Source: Acidobacteriaceae bacterium (lineage in GTDB: Bacteria; Acidobacteriota; Terriglobia; Terriglobales; Acidobacteriaceae). From it: 64,000 nucleotides of DNA. The translations under genes were made by a program, and so were the position numbers. Below the pieces are notes generated by a model. That model was given only the letters and a program-made list of their open reading frames with translations. It had not been told where the DNA came from and did not search any database. The stretch lies in the NCBI GenBank assembly GCA_003139095.1, contig PLHW01000028.1, forward strand, positions 98,567 through 162,566, written 5' to 3'. Numbering within the stretch: the first letter of the stretch is position 1; the number at the start of each line of letters is the position of its first letter. Positions 54,323-62,720 of this stretch are shown one piece after another.

Positions 54323-54378
54323 GGCACGACTTCAGTCGTGCCACAGTCAGGCTAGAGAAATTCCGGGGCTTTAGCCCC
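54323..54378. repeat. Two dispersed palindromes
   Basis: GGCACGAC-TTCA-GTCGTGCC (54323-54342) and GGGGCT-TT-AGCCCC (54365-54378). The first is closely related to the palindrome at 32684-32704 (GGCACGAG arms). Confidence 0.65.
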
Positions 54379-54462
54379 TGGGGGTCCATACTCCGACCCT
54401 CGCCAGAGCGTGTTTAATTCAATCATGCTCGGCCGTCAATCGCCGAGAGAGGAGCTTCACCC

Positions 54463-55299
54463 ATGCACCACAAGATTCAAACGCCCATTCTTATCGCTAC
54501 TCTGATTCTCCTCGCACTCGCCGCCCAACTCGGCGCGCAGGTCTCCCTCGCCGATCAGCTCAACGCTCAATACAACCTGGTCAAAATGGGCGAGGACTCC
54601 AACGGCGCCGCCGTCATCGAGGCGGGCACAATCCTCAAAATCAACAAGGGCGGCATTCTCAGCGTCCCCTACGGCGACCAGTCCAGCGGCATGGCCACCA
54701 AATATCAGGATGGCTCGGTCCACTCGCCCAACGCCCTGAGCATGAAGGCCCGCGGCAGCCTCCTCGGCCATTTCGGCAAACAGCAGACCACCCAGTTCTT
54801 CCAGGTCGGCAACAAGGTCTATCCCACAAAAATTCAAGTCAACATGGATAAAGACCAGGTCGTCATGGGCATCGTCTCCTGCGACTCCTGCAACAACATC
54901 AGCCCGACCACCTTCTACAAAGCCGACGTCGTCTTCCAGTTCACCAAGGGTGAGCTCGCCAAAATGAGCGCCCCCCAAGTCGAAGACGCCATCGCCGGCC
55001 TCCTCGCCATCGACGATAGCGGCGGCGACCAGAACAATCAGCAGGGCAATAACCAGGGCGGAAACAACAATGACCAGGGCGGAAACAACGGCGGCAACAA
55101 TCAGGGCAACGGCGGCGGCCAGGCCCAGAACCAGCCCGCACCCGAGCCCGCGCAGATCGAAAAGGGCCAAACCCCCGATCAGGTAAAAGCCGCCATCGGC
55201 GTCCCTGACAAGATCATCAACCTCGGCACCAAACAAATTTACGTCTACAAAGACATCAAAGTAACCTTCGTAAACGGCAAAGTCTCCGACGTGCAGTAA
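54463..55299 (+). CDS. Hypothetical exported protein with Asn/Gly linker and BamE-like C-terminus
   Basis: 278 residues; GAGAGAGGAGCTTC lies before the ATG. A signal peptide (PILIATLILLALAAQLGAQ) is followed by a soluble domain (about 25-180) with a Cys pair in SCDSCNNISPTTFYKADVVF. Then comes an Asn/Gln/Gly-rich linker (about 188-228). The last 45 residues (IEKGQTPDQVKAAIGVPDKI) resemble the SmpA/BamE-like fold (GMTxxQVxxxLGxP). The role is unknown; the neighbouring gene also codes for a low-complexity exported protein. Confidence 0.78.
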   Translation: MHHKIQTPILIATLILLALAAQLGAQVSLADQLNAQYNLVKMGEDSNGAAVIEAGTILKINKGGILSVPYGDQSSGMATKYQDGSVHSPNALSMKARGSLLGHFGKQQTTQFFQVGNKVYPTKIQVNMDKDQVVMGIVSCDSCNNISPTTFYKADVVFQFTKGELAKMSAPQVEDAIAGLLAIDDSGGDQNNQQGNNQGGNNNDQGGNNGGNNQGNGGGQAQNQPAPEPAQIEKGQTPDQVKAAIGVPDKIINLGTKQIYVYKDIKVTFVNGKVSDVQ

Positions 55300-55333
55300 G
55301 TCGGCCGGAAGGTTCAAACGTTAATCCGCGGGT

Positions 55334-55364
55334 GCCCAGGTCTCGCGCCTTTCGAGGCCTGGGC
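55334..55364. repeat. Palindrome GCCCAGGTCTCG...CGAGGCCTGGGC
   Basis: 12-bp arms with one mismatch around a 7-base loop, between convergent genes. Its arms match the palindrome at 59145-59172 (CCCAGGTCTC/GAGACCTGGG), so it is a repeated element; it may also act as a bidirectional terminator. Confidence 0.65.
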
Positions 55365-55388
55365 CCTCACAGCCAAGAATCTCCCACG

Positions 55389-57446
55389 TCACGCCACTTC
55401 CCTGAACACATACTCGTGCTGCCCATCCCGAATCACCAGTACCCGCTTCCCCTCGCGCTGACCCACCACGAATTCAAATCCACTATTCGTCGGATCGATA
55501 GTGATAAATGAAATCGTCCCGTCATCGTTCTTCCGCGACGCCACCGTACTCTTCCACTCCCCAAAATCGAACGTTGTCGCTCCCGCCCCGCTGATCACGT
55601 CAATGTCGCCGAGTTCTTTGCTCGTATACCGTTTCGCCAGCCCAGCCACCAGCGCCGCATCCGCCGGCACCACCAGCCGTTCCCGGTCCTTCGCCTCTTC
55701 CGCCTTATTCCGCGCCGCCGCCGCCGCTACGTCCCCCGCCGCCTCCGGCTTACCGTCAAACGCGACCTCCAGCAGCCGCCGCATAAACGGACGCAGCAGC
55801 ATCACTCCATTATCCGAATTCGTCAGCAGCACCGCGCCAATCCCCGAATCCGGCAGCAGCATCAAATCGCTCTTATATCCGGCCATGCTCCCGCCATGAT
55901 GCACCACCGCCACTTTGTACTTCCGGTCCACCTCCAGGCCCATCCCGTAACTCGCGTCTTCGCCCAGCGGAATCTGCGGCACGCGTCGCATCAGCAAATT
56001 CTCCGCCGAAACCAGTTGCTTCCCATCCGGCAGTTTTCCCTGCGCGATTTCCAGCTGCACATATCGAATCAGATCGTGCGCCGATGTCCACACGCCGCCC
56101 GCCGGACGGTGCGGCATCACTGCATAGTTGAACGCCATATTCGCCACCGCCGGCTTGCCGTCCACATCGTCGCCATGCGGACTCGCGTGATCGCCTCCGA
56201 GCGCCCGCTTCATATCGAACGTCGTCGATTTCATCCCCAGCGGATTGAAAATCTTTTCCTGCATCGCTCTGTCGTACGCCGCGCCCAGCTCCATCTTCGG
56301 ATACACCAGGTGCGCCCCAATATATCCAGCCGCCGCCGCCATCAGATTGCTGTACTGGAAAACTTCGCCAAACTTGCTCGTCGGCTGCATCGTGCCCAGC
56401 AGTTTCAGCGACGATTCCGGCGTCGCGTTCCTGAACTCAAAAATCCATTCCAAATCCTGCCGCGGCAATCCCGTGCATGCGCACACCAGGTTCTTGATCA
56501 GCACCTGCTTCGTCGTGTTCGCGTCGCCCAGCTTAAAGCTCGGATACGCCTCCGTTACCGGCTCATCCCACCGCAGCTTTTTCTCGTCCACCAGTTCCGA
56601 GAGCAGCAGCGTCGTCATTCCCTTCGTGTTCGAAGCGGCCATGAACAGCGTGTTCTCGTCCACCCGCTCCGGCTTCCCGAGTTCTTTCACTCCCAGCCCG
56701 CCCTCATACACCACCTTGCCGCCATCCACCAGCGCCATGCCCACGCCCGGGATTCCAAGTTCTTTCATCGACGTTTCAACAAACTCTTTCATCAGCGCGA
56801 TCCGCTCCGCATCCAGCGCATGCGCCTTGCGCCCCGCAAACGACTCCCGCTCATATCCCTTCGGACGCAGGCTTTGCGCAATCAGTGAAATCGGCGCCCC
56901 GCGTTTCTCCAGCGTCGGCTCGCTCGCGTTCAGAATCAGCACCGTCCACGCCGTTCCCGCACGATACGCAATCGCCTGCACCGCGACCCGCTCATTCGGA
57001 GAAGTCTCATAGTCGAACACCTGCCGTTCCTCCCAGCCCTCGCGCGCCGGTCGTGGCGTCACCAGCTTCACCGGCCAGGTTTTTCCCGGCCAGGCTTTCG
57101 TCAATTTGTAGGCAGCCCAAGCCGCCTCCACCGCCGCTTTTGCATCCGCCGCCTGCGCGTCAAAAATAACTATGTGCGCGTCCGTCTCCGGCGGTGCCAG
57201 CACCACCATGTTTGTGCCCGTTTCAATCGACCACCCCGCCGGCACCGTGAAAGTAGCGCCCCCCGGCGTAACGCGCGGAGTATCCGCCGCCACCGTCTCC
57301 GCCGCAGCAGCGGCAGCCTGCCCGCTAACAGTGATCGTCCCCGCAGCAATCGCCGACGAAGCTCCAAATGCCGAAACGCACGTTGCAATCAGCGCAAGCG
57401 CACAAAGCGCAAGCAGCGTAGTCCGAATGCTCGACATAGAATCCAT
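55389..57446 (-). CDS. Secreted class C beta-lactamase-like serine hydrolase
   Basis: 685 residues. Signal region (LLALCALALIATCVSAFGAS), an N-terminal domain of about 150 residues found in related secreted hydrolases, then a beta-lactamase/transpeptidase-like domain (about 225-580). The active motifs are Ser-x-x-Lys in AASNTKGMTTLLLSEL, Tyr-x-Asn in QYSNLMAAAAGYIG, and HHGGSMAGYKSD in place of KTG. A C-terminal lipocalin-like segment follows. Such proteins act as D-amino-acid peptidases or esterases; a true beta-lactamase role is not implied. Confidence 0.9.
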   Translation of the reverse strand: MDSMSSIRTTLLALCALALIATCVSAFGASSAIAAGTITVSGQAAAAAAETVAADTPRVTPGGATFTVPAGWSIETGTNMVVLAPPETDAHIVIFDAQAADAKAAVEAAWAAYKLTKAWPGKTWPVKLVTPRPAREGWEERQVFDYETSPNERVAVQAIAYRAGTAWTVLILNASEPTLEKRGAPISLIAQSLRPKGYERESFAGRKAHALDAERIALMKEFVETSMKELGIPGVGMALVDGGKVVYEGGLGVKELGKPERVDENTLFMAASNTKGMTTLLLSELVDEKKLRWDEPVTEAYPSFKLGDANTTKQVLIKNLVCACTGLPRQDLEWIFEFRNATPESSLKLLGTMQPTSKFGEVFQYSNLMAAAAGYIGAHLVYPKMELGAAYDRAMQEKIFNPLGMKSTTFDMKRALGGDHASPHGDDVDGKPAVANMAFNYAVMPHRPAGGVWTSAHDLIRYVQLEIAQGKLPDGKQLVSAENLLMRRVPQIPLGEDASYGMGLEVDRKYKVAVVHHGGSMAGYKSDLMLLPDSGIGAVLLTNSDNGVMLLRPFMRRLLEVAFDGKPEAAGDVAAAAARNKAEEAKDRERLVVPADAALVAGLAKRYTSKELGDIDVISGAGATTFDFGEWKSTVASRKNDDGTISFITIDPTNSGFEFVVGQREGKRVLVIRDGQHEYVFREVA

Positions 57447-57611
57447 CCCTCATGATGAAGTGAGAAAGCGGCACCAAGATACACCCACCCCATGTGTCTG
57501 TAAAACACCTACAGACCTGAAAAGAGTTTGGACGCGAAGGGCCAGGCCTCCACCACCGCAGCACGAATTTCCCGCCCGCCGAATGACCAATAAACGACAT
57601 AGCTATTACCC

Positions 57612-57640
57612 TTGACACCATTTTCGGGGTTGGGCATAAT
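57612..57640 (+). promoter_or_regulatory. Sigma70-type promoter upstream of the third GloVer gene
   Basis: TTGACA (57612-57617), 17-bp spacer, CATAAT (57635-57640). It gives a leader of about 195 bases before ATG 57842. The rest of the 395-bp gap 57447-57841 shows nothing else. Confidence 0.55.
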
Positions 57641-57841
57641 CCCTCCCAAGCTCTTGCGAACTCGCTCTGCATCTGGCCACTTCCCGCATACAGAATGAGT
57701 AGGCGCAATGGCGCGTGCGATAGCCTATGGGGCGCGCGGCGCATAGCAGTAATCCCCAGAACCAGCAACGCAAGATCCAACCGGAAGACGAATCACCAGC
57801 AAGAGCAAGCCAAGCAAGACCAGAACGCTTAGGAGAGGACC

Positions 57842-59113
57842 ATGCATTTGGTAGTAACGGACCTTAGGGAGAAGTATTGTCTGAACATTCCAGCCGTCGG
57901 GCCGAAGCACGGCTCGACAAAACCCGCGACCGCAACAAGCGGCGCTCTGATATTGGCTGTGCTTTCCGCGCTGCTGCTCATGGCCGCCCACCCAGCCCAC
58001 GCCCAAACCGAAACCGTGCTCTACAGCTTCGGGAGCCAATCTGGCGACGGGGCGTCACCTTACGACACCCCGATCATGGACAAGGAGGGCAATCTGTATG
58101 GCACCACCCTCACCGGCGGCACGGTTAACTGGGGCACGGTGTTTAAGGTCACCTCAAGCGGCGAAGAAAGCGTGCTCTACAGCTTTGGGAGCCAGTCCGG
58201 TGACGGGGATCAGCCTTACGCGGGCCTGGTCATGGACAAGAAGGGCAACCTCTATGGCACGACTGCCGGCAACGGCGCGCACGGCGCCGGCACAGTGTTT
58301 AAGGCCACCCCAAGCGGGGAAGAAAGCGTGTTCTACAGCTTTGGGAGTAAGTTCCCAGACGGGTATGAGCCTTACGCGGGCCTGATTATAGACAAGAAGG
58401 GTAATCTCTATGGCACCACGGTCTCTGGCGGCACGAACCACTTGGGCAACGTGTTTAAGGTCACTTCAAGCGGGCAAGAAAGCGTGCTCTACAGCTTTGG
58501 GAGCCAGTCCGGTGACGGGGAGCAGCCTTACGCGGGATTGATCATGGACAAGGAGGGCAATCTCTACGGCACCACGTCTGGCGGCGGCGCTTACGACAGC
58601 GGTATTGTGTTTAAGGTTACCCCGACTGGGGAAGAAACCGTGCTCCATAGCTTCTGCTCCCAAGGCGGGTCCTATTGCCCGGACGGGTGCTTTCCCTTAG
58701 GGGGATTGATCATGGACAAGAAGGGCAACCTCTATGGCACCACGAATGGCTGCGGCGCGAGCAACTCGGGCACGGTGTTTAAGCTCACTCCGGAGGGAAC
58801 GGTATCCGTGCTTTACAGCTTTGGGAACGGGCCCAATGACGGCTACGGACCCAATGCAGCCCTGATCATGGACAAAAAGGGTAGCCTCTATGGCACAACT
58901 TCGGGTGGTTTTCCGGAGAGCTCGTGCTACGGCACGGTATTTGAGGTTACCCCCGCCGGAGGGGGAACCGTACTCCATAACTTCATCATCGGCACGGGAG
59001 ACGGGCTTACGCCTTATGGCGGATTGGCGATGGACACGAAGGGCAACCTCTATGGAACGACGTCCGGGGGCGGCGCAAACAACCAAGGCACGGTGTTCAA
59101 GGTGGCTCGGTAA
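57842..59113 (+). CDS. Secreted GloVer-repeat protein (paralogue 3)
   Basis: 423 residues with AGGAGAGGACC directly before the ATG. The leader has IPAVGPKHGSTKPA and a signal segment ending LLLMAAHPAHAQTETVLYSF, nearly the same layout as the gene at 32970. It is followed by seven very regular repeats of about 51 residues with the core MDKKGNLYGTTxxGG...GTVFKVTxSGEESVLYSF. The repeats are more alike than in the other two genes, which points to recent internal duplication. The function is unknown. Confidence 0.88.
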   Translation: MHLVVTDLREKYCLNIPAVGPKHGSTKPATATSGALILAVLSALLLMAAHPAHAQTETVLYSFGSQSGDGASPYDTPIMDKEGNLYGTTLTGGTVNWGTVFKVTSSGEESVLYSFGSQSGDGDQPYAGLVMDKKGNLYGTTAGNGAHGAGTVFKATPSGEESVFYSFGSKFPDGYEPYAGLIIDKKGNLYGTTVSGGTNHLGNVFKVTSSGQESVLYSFGSQSGDGEQPYAGLIMDKEGNLYGTTSGGGAYDSGIVFKVTPTGEETVLHSFCSQGGSYCPDGCFPLGGLIMDKKGNLYGTTNGCGASNSGTVFKLTPEGTVSVLYSFGNGPNDGYGPNAALIMDKKGSLYGTTSGGFPESSCYGTVFEVTPAGGGTVLHNFIIGTGDGLTPYGGLAMDTKGNLYGTTSGGGANNQGTVFKVAR

Positions 59114-59144
59114 CGCGTCCTTCAACGCAACACCTTAACTCTGA

Positions 59145-59172
59145 CCCAGGTCTCCCCCTTCCGAGACCTGGG
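59145..59172. repeat. Palindrome CCCAGGTCTC...GAGACCTGGG
   Basis: Perfect 10-bp arms around an 8-base loop, 32 bp after the third GloVer gene. Related to 55334-55364. Possible terminator, but no T-run follows. Confidence 0.65.
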
Positions 59173-59399
59173 CCTCCGCATCCCCGCTAGATCCGCCAAA
59201 ACCTCTTGACTCAGCCCAAAAAAGTCCGAAGATAGAAATAGAGCGCACAACGCGCTCATGTCCCACTCGCTCTTTGAAAAAAACGCAAGTCGGGTGCGCG
59301 ACGCTCCCCGTGACATACGCGGGGCCCGCCACCCGCTGGTTTCCGGGTGATGACCAACATTCGTAACGGTCTCGAACCCTCGGACAAACGCTCCGAGCT

Positions 59400-59740
59400 T
59401 AGCTAAAATATTTATTCGTCAAAGACTTGGCGTGATTTACCCGCGCCGAACGTCCCGCAATCGGCACGTAAGTCAATGATTTATAAATACTTTACCCGTA
59501 ACTCCTTATTCCTCAAAGACCTGGCGCGAGTGCCAAGCTAAGTCTTTGATTCCAAAAGACCGGGTATAGGGGGGTAGGGGGGATACGCCCCGCTCCGAAA
59601 TCACAGCAACCAGCCCGCGGGGCTCCTAAGTCTATGAAAAATAAATACTTTACTCGTAAGTCTATATTCTTCAAGGACCTGGAGACAGACACCGCCAAGT
59701 CTTTGACTTTAAAAGACCGAGGAGAGGGGGGTCAAAGAAG
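59400..59740. repeat. AT-rich modular repeat with G-tracts, second copy
   Basis: Two related tandem modules (about 59484-59586 and 59646-59738). Each has AAATACTTTAC(C/T)CGTAA, then TATTC(C/T)TCAA(A/G)GACCTGG, then AAGTCTTTGA(T/C)T and AAAAGACCG followed by a G-rich run (GGGTATAGGGGGGTAGGGG in the first). The same parts occur at 36310-36650. 59173-59399 and 59741-59801 show no gene. Confidence 0.75.
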
Positions 59741-59801
59741 GGCAACTCGTCGCAACCAAAAAACACAATCGCTCACGATCACAGAAACCGCGAATCCGAC
59801 C

Positions 59802-60746
59802 CTACAGAATCTTCTTCCCAAACGCGGAAAGCGCCAATTCCACCGCCAGATCCGCTGTCTGGTTGCGCTCGTCAATCACCGGATTCACTTCCACAATCTC
59901 AAAGCTCGTCATCCTTCCGTGATCGGAAATAATCTCCATCGCCAGATGCGCTTCGCGGTAAGTCGCTCCGCCCCAAACCGGAGTTCCCACTCCAGGCGCG
60001 TCCTCCGGATCGATCCAGTCCATGTCCAGCGACACGTGATAGCCCGCAGTTCCGCGACCAGCCATGCGCAGCGCCTCTTCCATCACCGCCCGCATTCCGC
60101 GCTCATCGATATCGCGCATCGTGAACACTTCAACGCCCGCGCGTCGAATATTCTCCTTCTCGTAGTTGTCCACATCGCGCACGCCGACCAGCACGCAATT
60201 CTCGGGATGCACTTTGGGCGAAAAGTCGTAAATGTTGCCCAGCTCGGCCGGTCCAAGCCCCATCAGCGCAGCCAGCGGCATGCCATGCACGTTCCCGCTC
60301 GGCGAGCTCTCGGGCGTGTTGATGTCGGTGTGCGCGTCGATCCAGATCAGCCCGATCTTCTGCTGCTGCCGGCGATAGAATTCGGCAACGCCCGAAACCG
60401 TTCCGACCGCGACCGAATGATCGCCGCCAAGCACCAGCGGAACTTTGCCCGCTTCAAGCGCCTTGAGCACCATGTCAGCGCTCTTCACGCAGGTTGCCGT
60501 GATCTCTTTGAGGTACTTCGCGCTGGCCGCGCCTTCCTTCTTCTGCTCGGGAATGGCGACCGCAATGTTGCCGGCATCTTCGACGACGTGCCCGATCGCT
60601 TCCAGCCGAGCCTCCAGTCCGGCAACGCGCACAGCCGAAGGCCCCATATCGACGCCGCGTCGCGACTGCCCAAGGTCAAGAGGCACGCCAATCACGCGAA
60701 TGTTGCGCGGAGTGACACTGCTGAACGACCGATTCGGATGAGCCAT
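59802..60746 (-). CDS. rocF: Arginase
   Basis: 314 residues, the usual arginase length. The manganese-binding motifs are all present: VLGGDHSVAVG, IWIDAHTDINTPESSPSGNV and SLDMDWIDPEDAPGVGTPV. The substrate loop after SPSGN and the terminal EVNPVIDERNQTADLAVEL also match. It hydrolyses arginine to ornithine and urea. The start lies 6 bp after the stop of the GxxExxY gene, so they may share a transcript. Confidence 0.96.
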   Translation of the reverse strand: MAHPNRSFSSVTPRNIRVIGVPLDLGQSRRGVDMGPSAVRVAGLEARLEAIGHVVEDAGNIAVAIPEQKKEGAASAKYLKEITATCVKSADMVLKALEAGKVPLVLGGDHSVAVGTVSGVAEFYRRQQQKIGLIWIDAHTDINTPESSPSGNVHGMPLAALMGLGPAELGNIYDFSPKVHPENCVLVGVRDVDNYEKENIRRAGVEVFTMRDIDERGMRAVMEEALRMAGRGTAGYHVSLDMDWIDPEDAPGVGTPVWGGATYREAHLAMEIISDHGRMTSFEIVEVNPVIDERNQTADLAVELALSAFGKKIL

Positions 60747-60752
60747 AGGATG

Positions 60753-61190
60753 TTATTGAACCGCGGAGATCGCAGAGTTCGCAGAGATTGGGAAATTATT
60801 TACTACTCTGCGAATTCCGTGCTTGAGCATAGTGCAATGGAAGTTTAAAAGCAGGCCAACTCTGTAGTCCAGCAGCCGCAGATAGGATAATAGTTGAGCT
60901 GAATGAACTGGATTGAGTTTCTCGACCGCCTTGATTTCAACGACGACCGATTCGTTCACAACCAGGTCAACCCGATATCCACAATCCAGCTTTACGTCTT
61001 TGTAGACGACAGCAAGAGGCTTTTGTCGCTCGACGCGAAACCCGCGGGCACACAGTTCAAAGGCTAGGCATGCCTCGTAGGCGGACTCGAGGAGTCCAGG
61101 TCCTATCACGCGGTGTACCTCCATCGCACAACCAATGATCTGTTCTGTGATCGCGTTGAGCTGATCGGCCTGCGTCGCCGTTGCACTCAT
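60753..61190 (-). CDS. GxxExxY family protein (PD-(D/E)XK-like)
   Basis: 145 residues. The name-giving motif is GPGLLESAYE near residue 31, followed by a nuclease-like core with DCGYRVDLVVNESVVVEIKAVEKL (Asp and Glu-x-Lys positions of PD-(D/E)XK folds) and QLLSYLRLLDYRVGLLLNF. The family is widespread and uncharacterised. The last 11 residues (ISANSAISAVQ) are encoded by a 9-bp repeat array, and a matching inverted array lies 12 bp upstream of the start. It sits tightly between asnS and the arginase gene. Confidence 0.9.
   Translation of the reverse strand: MSATATQADQLNAITEQIIGCAMEVHRVIGPGLLESAYEACLAFELCARGFRVERQKPLAVVYKDVKLDCGYRVDLVVNESVVVEIKAVEKLNPVHSAQLLSYLRLLDYRVGLLLNFHCTMLKHGIRRVVNNFPISANSAISAVQ
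60760..60786. repeat. Left 9-bp array (inverted relative to 61202)
   Basis: Plus strand ACCGCGGAG ATCGCAGAG TTCGCAGAG, the reverse complement of CTCTGCGAA CTCTGCGAT CTCCGCGGT. It lies within the last codons of the GxxExxY gene. Confidence 0.9.
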
Positions 61191-61201
61191 GAAATTACCT
61201 T

Positions 61202-61228
61202 CTCTGCGAACTCCGCGATCTCTGCGTT
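61202..61228. repeat. Right 9-bp array
   Basis: CTCTGCGAA CTCCGCGAT CTCTGCGTT, followed by AAATCTTCTGCGTTTAG. It lies between the GxxExxY start and the asnS stop and is inverted relative to 60760-60786. Confidence 0.9.
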
Positions 61229-61247
61229 AAATCTTCTGCGTTTAGAC

Positions 61248-62573
61248 CTACGGATAGAGCCGATACAGCATCCTTGGGAACGGAATCGTCTCCCGCACAT
61301 GCTCTAAGCCGCAGATCCACGCCACTGCGCGCTCAATGCCCATGCCAAAGCCCGCATGCGGAACGCTCCCATACTTGCGCAGGTCAAGATACCACTTGAA
61401 GGCCTCTTCGGGCAGCTTGTGTTCCCTGATGCGCTGGAGCAGCAGATCGTGCGAGGCCGTGCGCTGCGAGCCACCGATGATCTCTCCATAACCTTCCGGC
61501 GCCAGCACATCGACGCACAGCGCCAGTTCCGGCCTCTTCGGATCGGGCTCCATGTAAAACGCCTTCACACCCGCCGGATAGCGATGCACCATCACTGGCT
61601 TGTCATACTGCGAAGACAGATACGTTTCGTCCGGCGAGCCGAGATCGCCGCCCCACTCGAACTTGTTCTCCAGCACGCCTTGCGAATGACCTTCCTGCAG
61701 CGCCGTGACGGCTTCGTCATACGAGATGCGCGGAAACGGCGGCTCGATCTTCTCCAGCTTCGCAACGTCGCGCCCAATGGTGTGCAGATCGGTTCGCCGG
61801 CGTTCCAGGCAGCGCTTGACGATAAACGTAAGGAAGTTCTCGGCCAGCTCCATCAGGTCGTCGAGCGTGCCATAGGCAATCTCCGGCTCGACCATCCAGA
61901 ACTCGGTGAGATGCCGCCGCGTCTTCGACTTCTCCGCCCGAAACGTTGGCCCAAACGAATACACCTTGCCGAGCGCCATCGCAGTCGCCTCGATGTAAAG
62001 CTGGCCCGATTGCGTGAGGAAGGCCTGCTCCTCGAAGTAGTCGACGGGGAACAGCGTAGTCGTGCCCTCGCAAGCCGCGGGCGTAATAATCGGCGGATCG
62101 GTCAGCGTAAATCCGTTCGAGTCGAAGTAGTCGCGAGCCGCCTTAATGATCTCGGCGCGCACCCGCAGAATCGCCGCCTGCCGCTGCGACCGCACCCACA
62201 AGTGCCGATGCTCCATCAGGAAGTCGGTCCCATGATCCTTCGGCGTAATGGGATACGGATCCGATTCGGATACGCGCTGCACCACCTGCACATTCGCCAC
62301 ATCGAGCTCGTATCCTCCGGGCGCGCGCTTGTCGGCGCGCACCTTGCCCTCAACAATCACGCTAGATTCCTGCGTAAGGCCTTTGATGGCGTCGAACACT
62401 TCGGGCGCAACGGCGTTCTTAGGCACCACGCCCTGGATGACGCCGCTGCCGTCGCGGAATTGCGGGAAAAGCAGCTTGCCGCTTTCGCGGAGGTTGTAGA
62501 GCCATCCGCGAATAGTGACGGACTGGCCTTCATGCTTGCCGATTTCGGCAATGGTGCTAATGGGTGCGGACAT
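61248..62573 (-). CDS. asnS: Asparagine--tRNA ligase
   Basis: 441 residues. N-terminal OB-fold anticodon domain (about 15-110, [19 protein letters not shown]), then the class II core with motif 2 around [21 protein letters not shown] and motif 3 [27 protein letters not shown] [13 protein letters not shown] and the end [14 protein letters not shown] are typical of AsnRS. It charges tRNA-Asn. The start has no overlap; the upstream 147 bp contain a repeat pair. Confidence 0.97.
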   Translation of the reverse strand: MSAPISTIAEIGKHEGQSVTIRGWLYNLRESGKLLFPQFRDGSGVIQGVVPKNAVAPEVFDAIKGLTQESSVIVEGKVRADKRAPGGYELDVANVQVVQRVSESDPYPITPKDHGTDFLMEHRHLWVRSQRQAAILRVRAEIIKAARDYFDSNGFTLTDPPIITPAACEGTTTLFPVDYFEEQAFLTQSGQLYIEATAMALGKVYSFGPTFRAEKSKTRRHLTEFWMVEPEIAYGTLDDLMELAENFLTFIVKRCLERRRTDLHTIGRDVAKLEKIEPPFPRISYDEAVTALQEGHSQGVLENKFEWGGDLGSPDETYLSSQYDKPVMVHRYPAGVKAFYMEPDPKRPELALCVDVLAPEGYGEIIGGSQRTASHDLLLQRIREHKLPEEAFKWYLDLRKYGSVPHAGFGMGIERAVAWICGLEHVRETIPFPRMLYRLYP

Positions 62574-62589
62574 AAGTCAAAGCCTTTTT

Positions 62590-62714
62590 ACCGCAGAGAG
62601 CGCAGAGTACTGATTCACAAGTCTCTGCAAAACTCGACGGTTCGGAAGACGCTTAAACCGTTCTCCGAACAGGCCGAAAGGGCAATGCCAAAACTGCTCA
62701 GCGATCTCTGCGGT
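62590..62714. repeat. Inverted pair of 9-bp arrays without a gene inside (MITE-like)
   Basis: Left arm 62590-62607 is ACCGCAGAG AGCGCAGAG; right arm 62697-62714 is CTCAGCGAT CTCTGCGGT. These are inverted two-unit arrays of the CTCTGCGNN family, with 89 bp of non-coding DNA between. The outermost nonamers (ACCGCAGAG / CTCTGCGGT) are exact reverse complements. Confidence 0.75.
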
Positions 62715-62720
62715 TGATTC

